Source of the DNA: Heliopora coerulea
Taxonomy: Eukaryota > Cnidaria > Anthozoa > Scleralcyonacea > Helioporidae
NCBI GenBank assembly: GCA_030142905.1
Contig: JASJOG010000328.1
Location: forward strand, 62,001-126,000
Reading direction: 5' to 3'
Length of the DNA: 64,000 bases
Part shown: positions 10,974 through 22,079 of the stretch, piece by piece
Layout: the number at the start of each line of letters is the position of its first letter
Numbering within the stretch: position 1 is the first letter of the stretch
The notes under the pieces: model-generated
Told to the model about the DNA's origin: nothing
The model's database searches: none
Seen by the model: the letters and a program-made list of their open reading frames with translations, nothing else
Program-made: the position numbers and the translations under genes

Positions 10974-11616
10974 AAATTGCTTTGTGATGAAATGGACAAC
11001 AAACCATGATATTGTGTTTTGTAAAGAGGTCTTGGTTTCAAGACTGTTTGAAACCAGAAAGAAATCATCAGAAAGAGGGCAGGTGTGGGAAGCAATTGCC
11101 AAACGATTAGAAGAAGTCGATTATCCCTGTTTTCGGGTTGACCAACGCTCTGTCAGGGATAGACTGAGAAAATTGCTTTTGCAATTTCGGAAGCAAGACA
11201 GAAAGGAGAGGAACGCAAGTGGAATATCACCAGAACAGACTGAGTTGGATGTGTTGCTGGAGGAAATAAATGCTCGAGAGGAAGCATCTGAAACCCTAGC
11301 ATCTGCTGCTGAATTGGAGGAAAAAACAAAAGCAGAAGCAGATAAGGTGGCAGCAGAAGAGATGAGGAAAAGAGCAATGGAAAAATTGTCTGAAACTCAG
11401 AAAAGGAATGAAAATGATCAGGGTGGTCCCAAACGCAAAAGAAGAAAAGGAGGTTTAACTGCATTAGAGTATTTAAAAGAAAAGAGTGAAAGAGAAAAGG
11501 AGTTAAAAGAAGAAACCAACAGATTAGAGCAAAACTGCCAAGTGATGGAACAACAAAAGATGGACACATTTATTAAACAACAGAATGATATGTTGGCTAC
11601 TATTGTGGAAGTTTAA
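10974..11616 (+). CDS. Harbinger Myb/SANT-like DNA-binding protein, main exon
   Basis: After the acceptor at 10972-10973 the frame reads NCFVMKWTTNHDIVFCKEVL, then a trihelix-type Myb/SANT domain with VWEAIAKRLEE and VDQRSVRDRLRKLL. An acidic/basic helical region with KRKRRKGG (possible nuclear localisation signal) and a coiled coil follow. In PIF/Harbinger elements this partner protein imports the transposase into the nucleus and binds near the TIRs. The frame ends at TAA 11614-11616. The same frame continues without interruption for 38 Gln-rich codons to a second stop near 11725, so the first stop may be a recent nonsense change that truncates a Gln-rich coiled-coil tail. Confidence 0.75.
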
Positions 11617-12153
11617 AGACAACAAAACCAACAAATGCAGGCCAACCAGATGCTTTTAATGCAACAACAACAGCAGCAGGGTCAGGCATTAATGGCCCTT
11701 TTGGCTAAGCTGGTGGACAAATAATGACTATAATGTTAACCTATTTGAACCATTTTAACATAACATTTTCAAAAACTTGATAGAATTCCATATTTTCAGT
11801 AATGACTTTATTTATACACTGTAAATAATTTGTTCATTAAATAGTTAGGTAAACTTTATTTTATTTACACATTTATACATACACAAACAGGAACTTTACT
11901 TAAACTTCTTTAAAACACTTGAATACATTTTTATTTATACATCTTAAAACAGTATAGTAATTCCTTGGTAAATCAAGAATTTTAACCCAATCCTAACTCG
12001 ACAGTCTCATCATGGCTAATAAACGTGTATGTCTAAACGATATAGCTTGGGATGATTTATGAGGTTTCATCCAGACAGGAATCGATTAATTAAAAAAACT
12101 GAGAAATCTTTTTTTATTTCTCATTTAACACCAGGCATAATTTATAATAATGA

Positions 12154-12563
12154 TCAAGATAAATAGTCCTCAATAGTTGGAGGCTCTAGCTCAAAAAACT
12201 TTGATGTTGAATTTGACTGAAAGCAAGTTAGTGCATTTCTTAAAATGGCAGCTACAATATACATTTTACCTATGCTACTTAAGCCAATTTTTAAATTCTT
12301 TTTGAAGTCCAAGAACCTAAAATAGTTCACAATGTCACCAAAGATCCATTCTACTGACACTCTGACAGCACTCATCGATTTATTAAAATTTTCCATCTCT
12401 TGTGTCAACTGGCGGTTTCTGTATGGTGCTTGCAGATGGACACGAAGGGGATAAGCTGGATCACCATATAAACATACTGGTTGTCCATTTACAAAGGCAT
12501 ACTGCTCCAAATCACCCAACAAGCCAGAGTCTACCAACATAGCAGCATCATGTCTTTTACCTT
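12154..12563 (-). CDS. Harbinger transposase, 3' exon (HARBI1-like)
   Basis: The minus-strand exon begins after the acceptor TATTTTTAG (inverse of 12564-12565) and continues the transposase with EGKRHDAAML, then YGDPAYPLR. This block holds the second catalytic Asp (codon at 12460-12462). VRVSVEWIFGD follows, with the catalytic Glu codon at 12349-12351. The block FRFLDFKKNLKIGLSSIGKM is the usual HARBI1 C-terminal signature. Joined to the 5' exon it gives 357 residues, the usual length for Harbinger transposases. The frame has no interruptions, so all three catalytic residues are retained. Confidence 0.85.
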
Positions 12564-12920
12564 CTAAAAATATATGAAAACAACATTTCATATGCATAAA
12601 AGTAATTCCAGTACTTGTCTCCATGAGCAGTAAAATTAATTTAATATAAGGAAATTAAGTTTATCTTCTGAAGAAGAGCTGTATTTCTGGGACAAAAGCT
12701 GAGTAAAATAAAATGTTATTTTTAAATAATACTGAAAAAATTTATCTATATAATCTCTCTAATTAATAACAACCACCATGCCAAGGTTCAAATTTAAAAA
12801 ACTGCATTTTGCAATACTTAATACATGTAAATGCATTATGATGAAAAACAATAAAATTGTCTTTGATCGGAAAAAAATTAGTCAGTTAACATCTGTTAAT
12901 AAAAAATTTAAATTACACAC

Positions 12921-13584
12921 CTACTGGTCCGAACATATTCGCAATGAGGCCATTTGGCAAAGTCACCGACTGAAACTTCAGGGCATGAACTCTCTTGTGG
13001 CCGTTGTAAACTGTTCTTTGCATTTGACCAGGACGACATATTTGCTTAACGGTCCCATCGACGAATCCAAAACAATTTTCTAAAGCAGCTCCTTTTCGAT
13101 GTACTGCTGCTGCGTATTCTTGAAGGCATTGAGGGTTGAGCAAACGGTGGTTCCAGTGGGTTATCTTTTCTCCATTTCTTTCATAAATGTAGTCGATTAC
13201 ATTGTTCGTGATCATACTTAACTCTGGTACTGGCCTGCCAAACTGAGGTACCAAATCGCTGTACCTACAAGGGTAAGAAAATCGTCGAAGAACCATACAC
13301 AGCGCCTCGATACGTTCGCAGATGGTTCCTTGCTTGCAGGTAAATCTTTCCGGAATATCAAGTGCTTGAGCCAGGACAGGAATCTCGTTCTTCTTAAAAC
13401 GAAAATCCACAGCACATTCAGCAGCATCCATTTCTTCCAAGGAAAATCCAGGATAGTTGCGATGAGGCAATTCTGGGTTTTTCGAACGACATGCATCATA
13501 CAAGATCAAAAATTCCTCATCATCGATTAAATCAGAGTCGTATGCCACCACGATAGACTCTCTTGCTTTTTTAAAAGAGCACAT
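12921..13584 (-). CDS. Harbinger transposase, 5' exon (HARBI1-like)
   Basis: Translation starts at the ATG at 13582-13584 (MCSFKKARESIVV). The exon contains an N-terminal helical region, LCMVLRRFSYPCRYSDLVPQ (HTH-like, as in DDE_4 proteins) and NCFGFVDGTV with the first catalytic Asp (13057-13059). The exon ends NMFGPV plus one base before a GTGTGTAAT donor. The next exon supplies AA to make Glu in the conserved GPVEG.RHD junction, so the intron of 357 bases is well supported. The enzyme would cut and paste DNA with 3-base target duplications. Confidence 0.85.
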
Positions 13585-13884
13585 TTTGAATTGACTTCCA
13601 CGTCGTTGAAATCATCGATCTTAATGATTTTTAACCGCCAACGCGGACGCTGCGCAGACGTCGCTCGGCCCAGTTTTTCCGCCGAAATAGGCGCGTCGCA
13701 GATGAGCGCGTCGCAGAATCTTAAGGTCCCTATTCACCTCGTTACGCCCCTGGATGTAATGCAACACCACTTATACAACGCTATAACTCGATGTAGGACG
13801 GGAAAATGCGTGGGAAAACATTTGGATTAAAAATAAAATTCTTCAGATAATTCTTATTAAACTGTCAAATAACTACTTTATTTC

Positions 13885-14166
13885 TTAAATGGAGAAGGAA
13901 AATAAAAAGGACAACAAATTTGTTTTAGAAACTTTTAAAGCAAGGTGGAGACCATGGAATATTTGACGTACACACAAACGGTTCAATCGCTTTGCGTTGT
14001 CTGCTAGGTTCTGTTTTGGAAGTGAAGCTTTGCCTCTTACCCGTTTGTTTTTATCTACGAACGCAAACTCTATAGTCTCATCTAGTTGCCAGTCAAAGTT
14101 GTCGTCACACCTTTCCATTTTGTTTCTTGAAGCTTCTTGTGAGTCAACAGATGTATTTTTTGTCAC
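13885..14166 (-). CDS. Unrecognised small ORF, intronic
   Basis: A 93-codon minus-strand ORF starting MTKNTSVDSQEASRNK and containing WQLDETIEFAFVDKNKR and a basic KRLNRLCVRQ segment. The first 75 residues have mixed, protein-like composition and the tail is T-rich noise. I recognise no family. It lies in Roco intron 2 just outside the hAT MITE and could be a remnant of another mobile element or chance. Confidence 0.15.
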   Translation of the reverse strand: MTKNTSVDSQEASRNKMERCDDNFDWQLDETIEFAFVDKNKRVRGKASLPKQNLADNAKRLNRLCVRQIFHGLHLALKVSKTNLLSFLFSFSI

Positions 14167-14591
14167 TGTTTAACTCGAAGTTCCTCGGTTATGGTTTTCA
14201 TTTCGAGTAATATTGATATTATCATTACCTTGTTTCATAACAACACTCCTAACAACGGCCGGGATTAAATCCTCCGTCTTCTGTTGCCTGCCTCAGAAAA
14301 TAAGTCTTAATACTGTTTGCTTCCCGTATTCAGGCAAGATTTCGTTCGCGACCTCATAATGCAACAGCCACTTACCCATCTGTCGATATAAACAATATCT
14401 TGGGTTGCGTGACCCTGAAAAGGGTGGCTTAGAGGATGCTAGGACATGACAAAGGTACCATCCTGGACTCTGGAGGGTGGGTTCGTTCAAGTTTCTGTAA
14501 CAGGCTGCAGCTTATCCTGGTCCTACGCCATGCCCACTTTTTTTCTTTATTTATTTGCACTTTTTGCTGTTCATTAGTTGATAATATGGTA

Positions 14592-15623
14592 TCATTAACA
14601 GCAACCTCAAACTCATTAACGCGAAAATATTATCACAACTATTATCACCCTTCCACAATACATTAAGGAGAATAAAATTTCATTTACACACGATGTTTGT
14701 CCAGGCTTTTGCACGGTCGATTTAAGGTTGTATGAAATCCTTACATGTATATCTCAAATTTTTAACGATCTTTAGTTCGCATTTTTTTTGTAACATTCAT
14801 CAACTTTCGCGTATTCGCAATTGAAACTGTCATGCAGTACTGCCGCGTTTGTAAGCTTGGATCGCCAAATGTTTTTTGTCTAAAACATGAAAGTTGATGT
14901 CTGTTAACAAAGTATTGCAAATTAAATTTGGTAAACAGCTTGAAATATACATGTTAGGGAAAGTGTTGTATGAACTGTAAATTTTTAAATAACCGTTTAG
15001 TAAGGTGAAGACGAAACAACGTTTAAAAGATTAGGGAATAAAACTATCAAAATTTGTAAATAAATCGGTGAATGTAGCCTACGTAGGCTTCCGATAAACA
15101 GAGATCGAAAAGCCATTTGTGCGATCAATTTAGACGTCCGTCCAAGAAAGGAAGAATGGAATTTCTCTAACTCACCAGAAAACGCAATATTTCGATATTG
15201 TGAGTTAAGATATCGTGAAAAGGGCCCAGCTGAGCAGAATGCGTTCAGCAGGGCGATTAGTAGCAAAGCAGTCATCCACCTATCGGCGAAATAATAAAAT
15301 AGGTTTGAAATGTCCAAACGAATTCAGGTTGTTTACGAATTTTGATAGTTCTATTCTCTTATTTTTTAAACGTTTCGGGATTCCATATAGCGTTAAACCG
15401 ACCTTGCAACAGATTGTACAACTGTCTTGCGTAATTGAGATTTTATTGTCCTTAATGTATTGTAGAATGATGTTAACTCTTTGGTACAAATGGTTGCGTA
15501 ATCTATACTAATGAATGTCACTTTTTGTGCAAAAATTTCTAATGAACGTAACAAAATCGTTAATGAATGTCGATTCAATAAAATGTATTTTCGCGTTAAT
15601 GAGCTAAAGACTGGCGCTAATGG
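14592..15623. mobile_element. Unclassified DNA transposon with long inverted ends
   Basis: The left end TCATTAACAGCAACCTCAAA is mirrored by a right end finishing GACTGGCGCTAATGG. Both have CTCATTAACGCG just inside (14612 and 15593), and TA flanks each side (14590-14591, 15624-15625). Similarity continues inward: CAATACATTAAGGAGAATAA at the left matches a minus-strand segment around 15445-15455. A second partial copy starts at 38198. No transposase is recognised; short ORFs inside do not resemble known enzymes. Confidence 0.5.
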
Positions 15624-15659
15624 TAGTACATTTTCTGGTAATTAAAAGAAAAATGTGTA

Positions 15660-15765
15660 TATTAATATCTAATGTATCATTGTTATTATTATTGTTATTG
15701 CTGTTATTATTATTATTATTGTTATTGTTATTCCTATTCCTATTACTGTTGCTATTGCTCAGAGG
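15660..15765. repeat. TTATTG-type simple repeat
   Basis: Tandem TTATTA/TTGTTA units. The Leu-rich ORF over it is an artefact. A similar TTATTG tract at 16955-17048 serves as the pyrimidine-rich stretch in front of the Roco exon 3 acceptor. Confidence 0.8.
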
Positions 15766-15842
15766 CATAGTTAACTTGTTTTTATTAGAGGTGTGCAGCT
15801 AAGTTTTCCCGAACATTTTGACACTTATTCAGGCCGCGTATA

Positions 15843-16774
15843 GGCTGCGTAGCCGGGGTTCTATTTGGAGAGACTGGGGAGCGAGGGGGAAAGAAACGCG
15901 TGCCAAAATTCTATTCAAAAAATTGAGCAAGCATTCATTAGTATGATTGGCATATTTGCATAAAACAGCCAATCAAAAAAGACTAAATTAAAATGATTAC
16001 ATCATCCGGATTTTGGAAGAAAAACTCTTATTGAGAGTACGAGTGGATGAGATAAGTAATGCCTCCTAGCTTAGCAGTCATTGTTTCAACAACGTTGGAA
16101 TCGCAAACTTGAATTTCAATCTTTAAGTTTTTCCCGGACAGCTGTCTTCTGCACAGTCTCGGCAGACGCGAGTTCCCTGAGAGTCAATTCAGTAAGCGTA
16201 GAAGCGGTGATTTTGAGACTTTGCTTCGACTACCTGTTTGGTAATCGTAATCGATCTCTAGTGGACAAATGACCAGACAGGATGAACATTGCCTGGTAGT
16301 GTCCGCACCTTGAGCAGAGAATCTTAATTTTATTCATTTCGAACACCTGGAAAATCAGACCGTTTCCAAATCCTATGGGCAACGCAAAATAGTCAGGACA
16401 TTTCGACCTTTAAGTAAACTCAATTTTGGCTGTTGCAGTACTGGTTTCAGATTAAATTCATACTATAAACGCTGTGGCATATCAAGCAAAGCATGTCCCA
16501 AGGTCAGTGTCGAATACTGTTTTCAAACTGGCGACAAATGACATGATTGTAAATGTTATATTTATTACAAATTTCGTTAAACTGTGTTCATTTGCCACAA
16601 AATACAACAACCTTCAATGACACCCTTAAATATTAACACGTTGTAGACATACGGCTCAAATGAACCAGTGGGAATTTAACCGAAGGTTTTTGTCTCAAAA
16701 GGCGCACTTTTGAACAGGATTTTGGTAGGCGTTCCTTCCCCAGTCTCCCCAAATAGAACACTGGCCACGCACCC
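15843..16774. mobile_element. Unclassified TIR element with TA target duplication
   Basis: The left end GGCTGCGTAGCCGGGGTTCT, followed by ATTTGGAGAGACTGGGGA, is the inverse of the right end TCCCCAGTCTCCCCAAATAG followed by AACACTGGCCACGCACCC, with five substitutions over about 38 bases. TA occurs on both sides (15841-15842, 16775-16776). Interior sequence has no recognisable protein. Located in Roco intron 2. Confidence 0.6.
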
Positions 16775-17050
16775 TAGGCCATGTATGGTGTATCCTCGCT
16801 TCCTCAGCTCCAATACGTAAGTTAAATATAAACTGGTCACCAAAAGGGATTTTGACCTACTTTACCTTACCAAATTTTGCCCGAAATTTTCTATTTTTTT
16901 CGCAAACTTTCAGGGTGTTACACACACCCACACCCCCATTGACTACACCACTGCTGTAGTTATTGCTATTTTTATTGTTATTGCTATTGCTATTGTTATT
17001 CCTCTTGTCATTATTATAATTGTAATTGTTATCGTTATTGTTATTGTTAG

Positions 17051-18529
17051 TCAAGATTGATGACAATGGGAAAAGAAAAAGAAATGCAGACTTTGATGTA
17101 GTTTTTGAAGACGAAGCTGCTGCCGGAACTGCACGATATGCTGGACGGGATAGGATGATGCAAGAAAGAGTGACAAATGAAGAAGATCGAATATCTATTG
17201 ACTTGAAGAGAAAGATTGCAGAAGAACTGGAAAAAGTCGACCATTACAGTGATGAAATGGAGACGATCAGGTTCCTGTTGGAAGATGTCGCAGGACAGTC
17301 TGTGTTCTACGATATTCACTCAATAATGTTGAGATTGCTATCGTTATTCATCCTGGTTGTTGATTTGGAACGACCACTTGACGCCACAGCAGAGCCATTG
17401 TTCTTAGACAAAACAACGAGGAAGCAGATACCAATCGAGAATTACCTTGTTGAAACCAACTTGGACTATGCGAAAAGATGGATGGCAGCTCTAGACGACG
17501 TCAGCCGGTGTCATACCAAAACCGAGAAGGTTGATCCTGAGTCCGAGTACACTCTACCTGCAACCATTTTAGTTCTCACTAAAAGTGACAAGCTTCAAGG
17601 TAGTTCTGGGGAGAAAGAGAAAAAGATTCAAGAAGTCAAAAAAACTCTGATCAATAACTTTAAGACAGCCGGTTACCATTCACACATTGTAGCAACGTAT
17701 GTTATTGATAACACCAAGTCTGGGATTGATGAAGATAATCAAATACGAGAACTGAGAGCAAAAATTTTCGAAACGGCTCAAAAGATTTTGAAAGCTCAGG
17801 AAGAAACGCCCATTAATTGGCTTAGATTGGAGCGTGCCCTCAGTACTGTAATCGAATCTGGAAAAAGACCGTACATCACCCGCAAAAAAGCTCGTGAATT
17901 AGGAGAGGACTGTGAAGTAGTTGACAAGTTTAGTGATGCGATGAAGTGCTTTAACGAGGAGAGCATCGTAGTCCATTTTGAAGGTGATCAAGCAGACAGT
18001 AATCTAGTTGTGCTTGATCCGTCTTGGCTTGTCAAGTTATTCACCAAAGTCATCACCGTGCCACCGTCAAGGGATTGTTCCGGAAATAGAGCTGCCATAT
18101 GGAATGATCTGGAAGACAATGGTAAACTAGATTTAAAATTGCTGCCTGCTCCACTGGAAGAACACCGTGACCAAAAAGAGGCTCTGATAAAAATGATGGA
18201 AAGAGCAAATTTAATATGCCACTGGGAAGACGATCTTTATTTGGTGCCATCGATGGTGAGATCGAAAATTGAAAGTAACGATATTCAAAGCCGTTTCTAT
18301 CGGTTCTTGCAATCTTCACTATACATTGCTTTCGAAAGTGGCTACATTCCTCTTGGATTGTTCCCACGAATTCAAGTTAAATGCCTTGAGCGGTCCCGCG
18401 ATGCTAATGGTGTAACAGAAATGCCCAAATTCGACTGCAAATTCAGCCATTTCGCTATGAAAAGCAAGAATGTCCGTTATGCGTTTATATTGGTGCGACG
18501 TATTTCCAGAATCCAGGTTGCTATTAAAG
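17051..18529 (+). CDS. Roco gene exon 3: Roc G3/G4 motifs and COR domain
   Basis: The acceptor TTATTGTTAG ends at 17050 and the donor GTACGAG starts at 18530; phase 1 at both ends. The first 80 residues complete the charged insert. Then come the G3 motif LEDVAGQ (switch II, about residues 620-626), hydrophobic strand LSLFILVVDLERPLD, and the G4 motif VLTKSDK (720-724) for guanine recognition. Following INWLRLERALS (about 798) is the COR domain, with VLDPSWLVKLF and winged-helix-like segments through to the end of the exon. COR mediates Roco dimerisation. The 493-codon exon is completely open, and codon usage matches exon 1. Confidence 0.85.
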
Positions 18530-20035
18530 GTACGAGATCTGTAGCTTTTTAATTATCTTATTTATCAATGTATATACCTTGTTTATGTATTTAAAATATG
18601 TTATTTATAAAATAACAGGCCTGTTTGGACAAGCCTCATTTACTTTCGGTATAGAGACACGGCTGACATCATTTCCTTTCATATTTGGGTACAGAGACAT
18701 AAATAAAGTCACAAAAATTCGAAAAACCTTTGGTAATCTTGTAACACAAATAGGAAATAGCTCTCGTGTCTCTGTACTGCAGTAGGAAACATTCATGACT
18801 ACACTTGAGCCAGAAAGGTTACAGGAAAGCACCTGGCCACGCTTCGTGTTTCCACTAGGCATATTTCCTGTTGAACTGACGCCATTCACGTTTCTGTCAG
18901 TGCAGAGACACTCAAGCAATTTTCTATTTGATGAGTATACATATATATGTATATGTATATGTATGTGTATATGTATATGTATATGTATATGTATTATATG
19001 ACTTTCTTTCATCCTGAATTCTGATTGGTTAATGCACAATCCATCAAAACGTATATTCGGTCCACGATCCGTCTTTTGCCGTATCCAGACCGGTGTCCCG
19101 GATGTTTTCTTCGTCGGTGGAAATTTAAAAGATTTTTGCATCGAGAACACTCTCACAAATCGTTTTTTTAACAAAATAAGAAACATAAAACGCAGCATTT
19201 ACTTCATTGAAGAGCAACAACGCAATAACGAATAAAATGGATGAAAACGGGCAATATTCTCGTGGAGTTTGCTATCATGACGAGGAAAGAAACGAAAACA
19301 AAACTTTCGTTGGGAGGAGAGAAGAGCCAGGAGCTAAACAAGGCAGTCAAGAAAAGACAGAGACATTTCTAATTGGTCAGAAGGCTAAAACTACTGTCTA
19401 GTAAACGAGATCAGGTTTAAACGTTACGTTGACAAGTTGTGATGGACTGAGGTGATGATGAAGACCAAAAACCGTTTAACTATTTCCGCATAAGCCATGG
19501 TTTCTTTGAAATGATGTGAAAATCGTGACCAGCTTCCTTTTTGAAAAAGTTCTATTTATTTTAGCCAAATGTTTTTCAAAGATTTCGAATAAGTGAAACT
19601 TATAAGAAAATGCTTGGTGAAATGTCCAATGTGTTTGTAACTTCTTACCACATTTTCTGATTACTGCATCCTTCAGTTCTGAATTATTCTTCTGCTTGTA
19701 ATATCCACAATCGTTTTACTTGGGAAGATTCGTGTTAAACGTTTTCCACAGGCATTTCAAGTAACTTGCCTTGTACATGGGAAAGGACTGCCTTCCTTCG
19801 GCAATTGCGAGAAAAGCTGACCACCAACCTTCTTTGTGCAGAGCGTAGCCAATGTAAATGAGGATGCCAACCAACGCACGCTAGCGAAAACCAGACAGAC
19901 GACAGCTGAAAATTCTCCTTGAAACCATGTAATAAACAGCTTATTCACCTGACTTGTTTGGTCTGTACATACAGACCTCACGCTTGGTGAATAAGCAGTT
20001 AATGTAGTAAAATAAGTATGTAATATATATGTATG

Positions 20036-20126
<91 letters not shown>

Positions 20127-20137
20127 GTATATGTATA
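18530..20137. other. Intron 3, left part: non-coding with ATATGT microsatellites
   Basis: Contains an ATATGT repeat at 18935-18995 and a TA/ATATGT tract at 20018-20138. ORFs over these are low-complexity. A short ORF at 19240-19401 (MDENGQYSRGVCYHDEERN...) has no recognised family. Imperfect mirrored GTGTCTCTGTACTG / CAGTGCAGAGACAC sequences lie at about 18765 and 18898. Confidence 0.5.
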
Positions 20138-20139
20138 TA

Positions 20140-22077
20140 CAGTTGCAGTCAAAAGTAGTTGATAATTTGCATAAAATCACACTTTTAGACCTAACTTCTT
20201 TCTGACTGGATTGTTTTGCTTCATTTTTTCTCTGTATATCCTTCATTGCCCTAGCTGCCATAATATTACAATAAGTGTTGGAGGTAAGTTGAAAGTTCAG
20301 AAGTAAACTCATGAATCTGAAAATGTGAAATGTCACCCCCTTTTCTTCGTTTCCTCAAAAATGTGAACGTTTGCCTGATCGACATATAATATTATAAATA
20401 TAGAAACGTCAACGCGTGTTTTCGTCCCACATTTTTACCGTGTTTGTATGCAGTATAAAATGGGAAAAAAAAAATCACAGGGAAAATCCTCTAAACCTGG
20501 CTGGTAGATTCAAGTCTCTTTGAAGAAAATTATGGAGATGGACAAAAATTCACGTGGTGGAAGACATCTTCAGAGCATGGAAAAGGAAGAAATCCGGAAA
20601 ATGAAGCGATCCGGATACAAGAATAAATAAATTGCTTCAAGATTTGGAGTGAGCGTCCGTACCATTCAACGGATTAAGTTTTCTTTCCACTGGAAAATAA
20701 GACTAAGAAAAAAGTAAAAAAGCCACGAACGACTGAAGCACAAAGGGCGGTTGCCCTAGCAATGCTCGAAGAAGGTTACAATCAAGCAGAAGTTGGCAAA
20801 AGAACAAACATGTCGCAAGGTTCTGTCAGTAATGCAAAGTAAAGGTTTGATCACACTGGCAGTCATAATAACCGTTGATCTTTTGGTCGGCCACGAATAT
20901 CTACCAAGCGTGATGACCACGTGCTTGTACGTCAATCACTTCAAACTCGGTTTAAACCTGCTAAGCGGCTAAGAGAACAATAGAAACAGACTGGGATTGA
21001 TGCTAGTACAAGTACAATTCGACGACGTCTTCGTGATGCTAACCTTATGGGGCGCGTTGCTCGTGAAAAACCTATGCTTACACGCTCGCATATGCGCGGA
21101 AGTCTGGATTTTGCCAAGAAATACAAACACTGGACGGAAAAAAGTTGAGAACAAGTTCTCTGGACAGACGAAGCATCATTTAGCATTTTTGGGAAGTGTG
21201 GTAAAACTTATGTTCGAATTCAACGTTGAATGCCTAAAACCGACTGTGAAACATGAGGGAGGAAAAATCCAAGGTTGGGGATGTTTTACAGCTAACGGTG
21301 TTGGTCATATTCATCACATTAAAGGGATCATAAATCAATAAATGTATAAACAAATTTTGATCCACCACATGCGCCCGTCGATGATAAAGCTGGGGGGTAA
21401 AGACAAGATCGTGTTTCACCAAGACAATGATCCCAAACATACGGCAAATTCTGTGAAGCAGTACATTGCAAATGCAGGGTACTTAGTCCTAGAAAACTGG
21501 CCAGCCCAGTCGCCAGATATTAACCCGATTGAAAACTTATGGCAAGAGCTTAAAACAAGGCTTTTCCATCCCCAACCTCACTCATGCAACAAAGATGAGC
21601 TGTTTGAGTTTCTAAAGCGGGAATGGGAGGCCTTACCAGAAAACGTCTTAAAGAACTTGGTGCATTCAATGCCCAGGCGTATTAATGCAGTAATCAAAGC
21701 AAAAGGAGGTCACACAAAGTATTGAGACATTCAAACTCTGTGGGCAAAATGTTGTGTCAGTTTAACCTAATGAGCATGAATAACCATGTTAACATTGTAT
21801 TACACTTAATAAACTTTCAATTTTTGTGAAATAAGCTTTTAAGCGGGAATTAAATGTGTACCTTTTTGTTGGAAAAGGGGGTGACAATTCACAATTTTAT
21901 ATTCATGAGTTTATTTATGAACATTCAACTTATCTCCAACATGTATTGTAATATTGTAGCAGTTAGGGTCATGAAGGATATACAGAGAAAAAATGAAGCA
22001 AAACAATCCAGTCAGAAGGAAGTTATGTCTAAAAGTGTGATTTTATGCAAATTATCAACTACTTTTGACTGCAACTG
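20140..22077. mobile_element. Tc1/mariner element, DD35E type, long TIRs
   Basis: The left end CAGTTGCAGTCAAAAGTAGT is mirrored at the right (ending ACTTTTGACTGCAACTG). Similarity extends for about 206 bases on each side (20140-20345, 21872-22077). TA flanks it (20138-20139, 22078-22079). The insertion lies within a TA/ATATGT microsatellite that continues on both sides. The transposase inside is decayed. Confidence 0.85.
20461..21725 (+). pseudogene. Tc1/mariner transposase, inactivated
   Basis: The N-terminal region (20461-20870) holds paired helix-turn-helix remnants, including SVRTIQRI, broken by stops. The catalytic part shows LWTDEASFSIFG (first Asp near 21167), then, after a frame change, IQGWGCFTANGVG. 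Downstream of a stop at 21339-21341 come FHQDNDPKHTA (second Asp, 21423-21425) and SPDINPIENLW (Glu, 21531-21533). Thirty-five residues separate the second Asp from Glu, so this is DD35E rather than the common DD34E of Tc1. The C-terminal 127-codon block ends normally with GGHTKY. Several stops and frameshifts make it non-functional. Confidence 0.8.
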
Positions 22078-22079
22078 TA

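Larger units (their letters stand above)
10020..13731. mobile_element. PIF/Harbinger transposon, near-intact and autonomous in structure
   Basis: The terminal inverted repeat AGGGACCTTAGGATTCTGCG continues ACGCGCTCATCT at the left. The right end is its inverse, with a single mismatch over 32 bases. The 3-base duplication ATT flanks it (10017-10019 and 13732-13734). It encodes the two proteins of this superfamily in convergent orientation: a Myb/SANT-like DNA-binding protein on the plus strand and a two-exon DDE transposase on the minus strand. Tight TIR similarity and an uninterrupted transposase suggest recent insertion. Confidence 0.9.
9646..13752. mobile_element. hAT MITE split by a Harbinger insertion (8-bp target duplication)
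   Basis: The left end CAGTGGCATAACAAGGGG and right end CCTCGTTACGCCCCTG are inverse copies of a typical hAT CAG-GGCGTAACGAGG terminus. The 8-base direct repeat GATGTAAT flanks them at 9638-9645 and 13753-13760. Removing the Harbinger element at 10020-13731 leaves an original MITE of about 395 bases with no coding capacity. It lies in Roco intron 2. Confidence 0.85.

Noticed and set aside
11153..11569. 138-codon minus-strand ORF over the Harbinger Myb gene
   Set aside because: Antisense shadow of the Lys/Glu-rich coiled coil.
18605..19198. 197-codon minus-strand ORF with His-Ile repeats
   Set aside because: The repeat part is ATATGT microsatellite and the rest has no recognised similarity or splice support.
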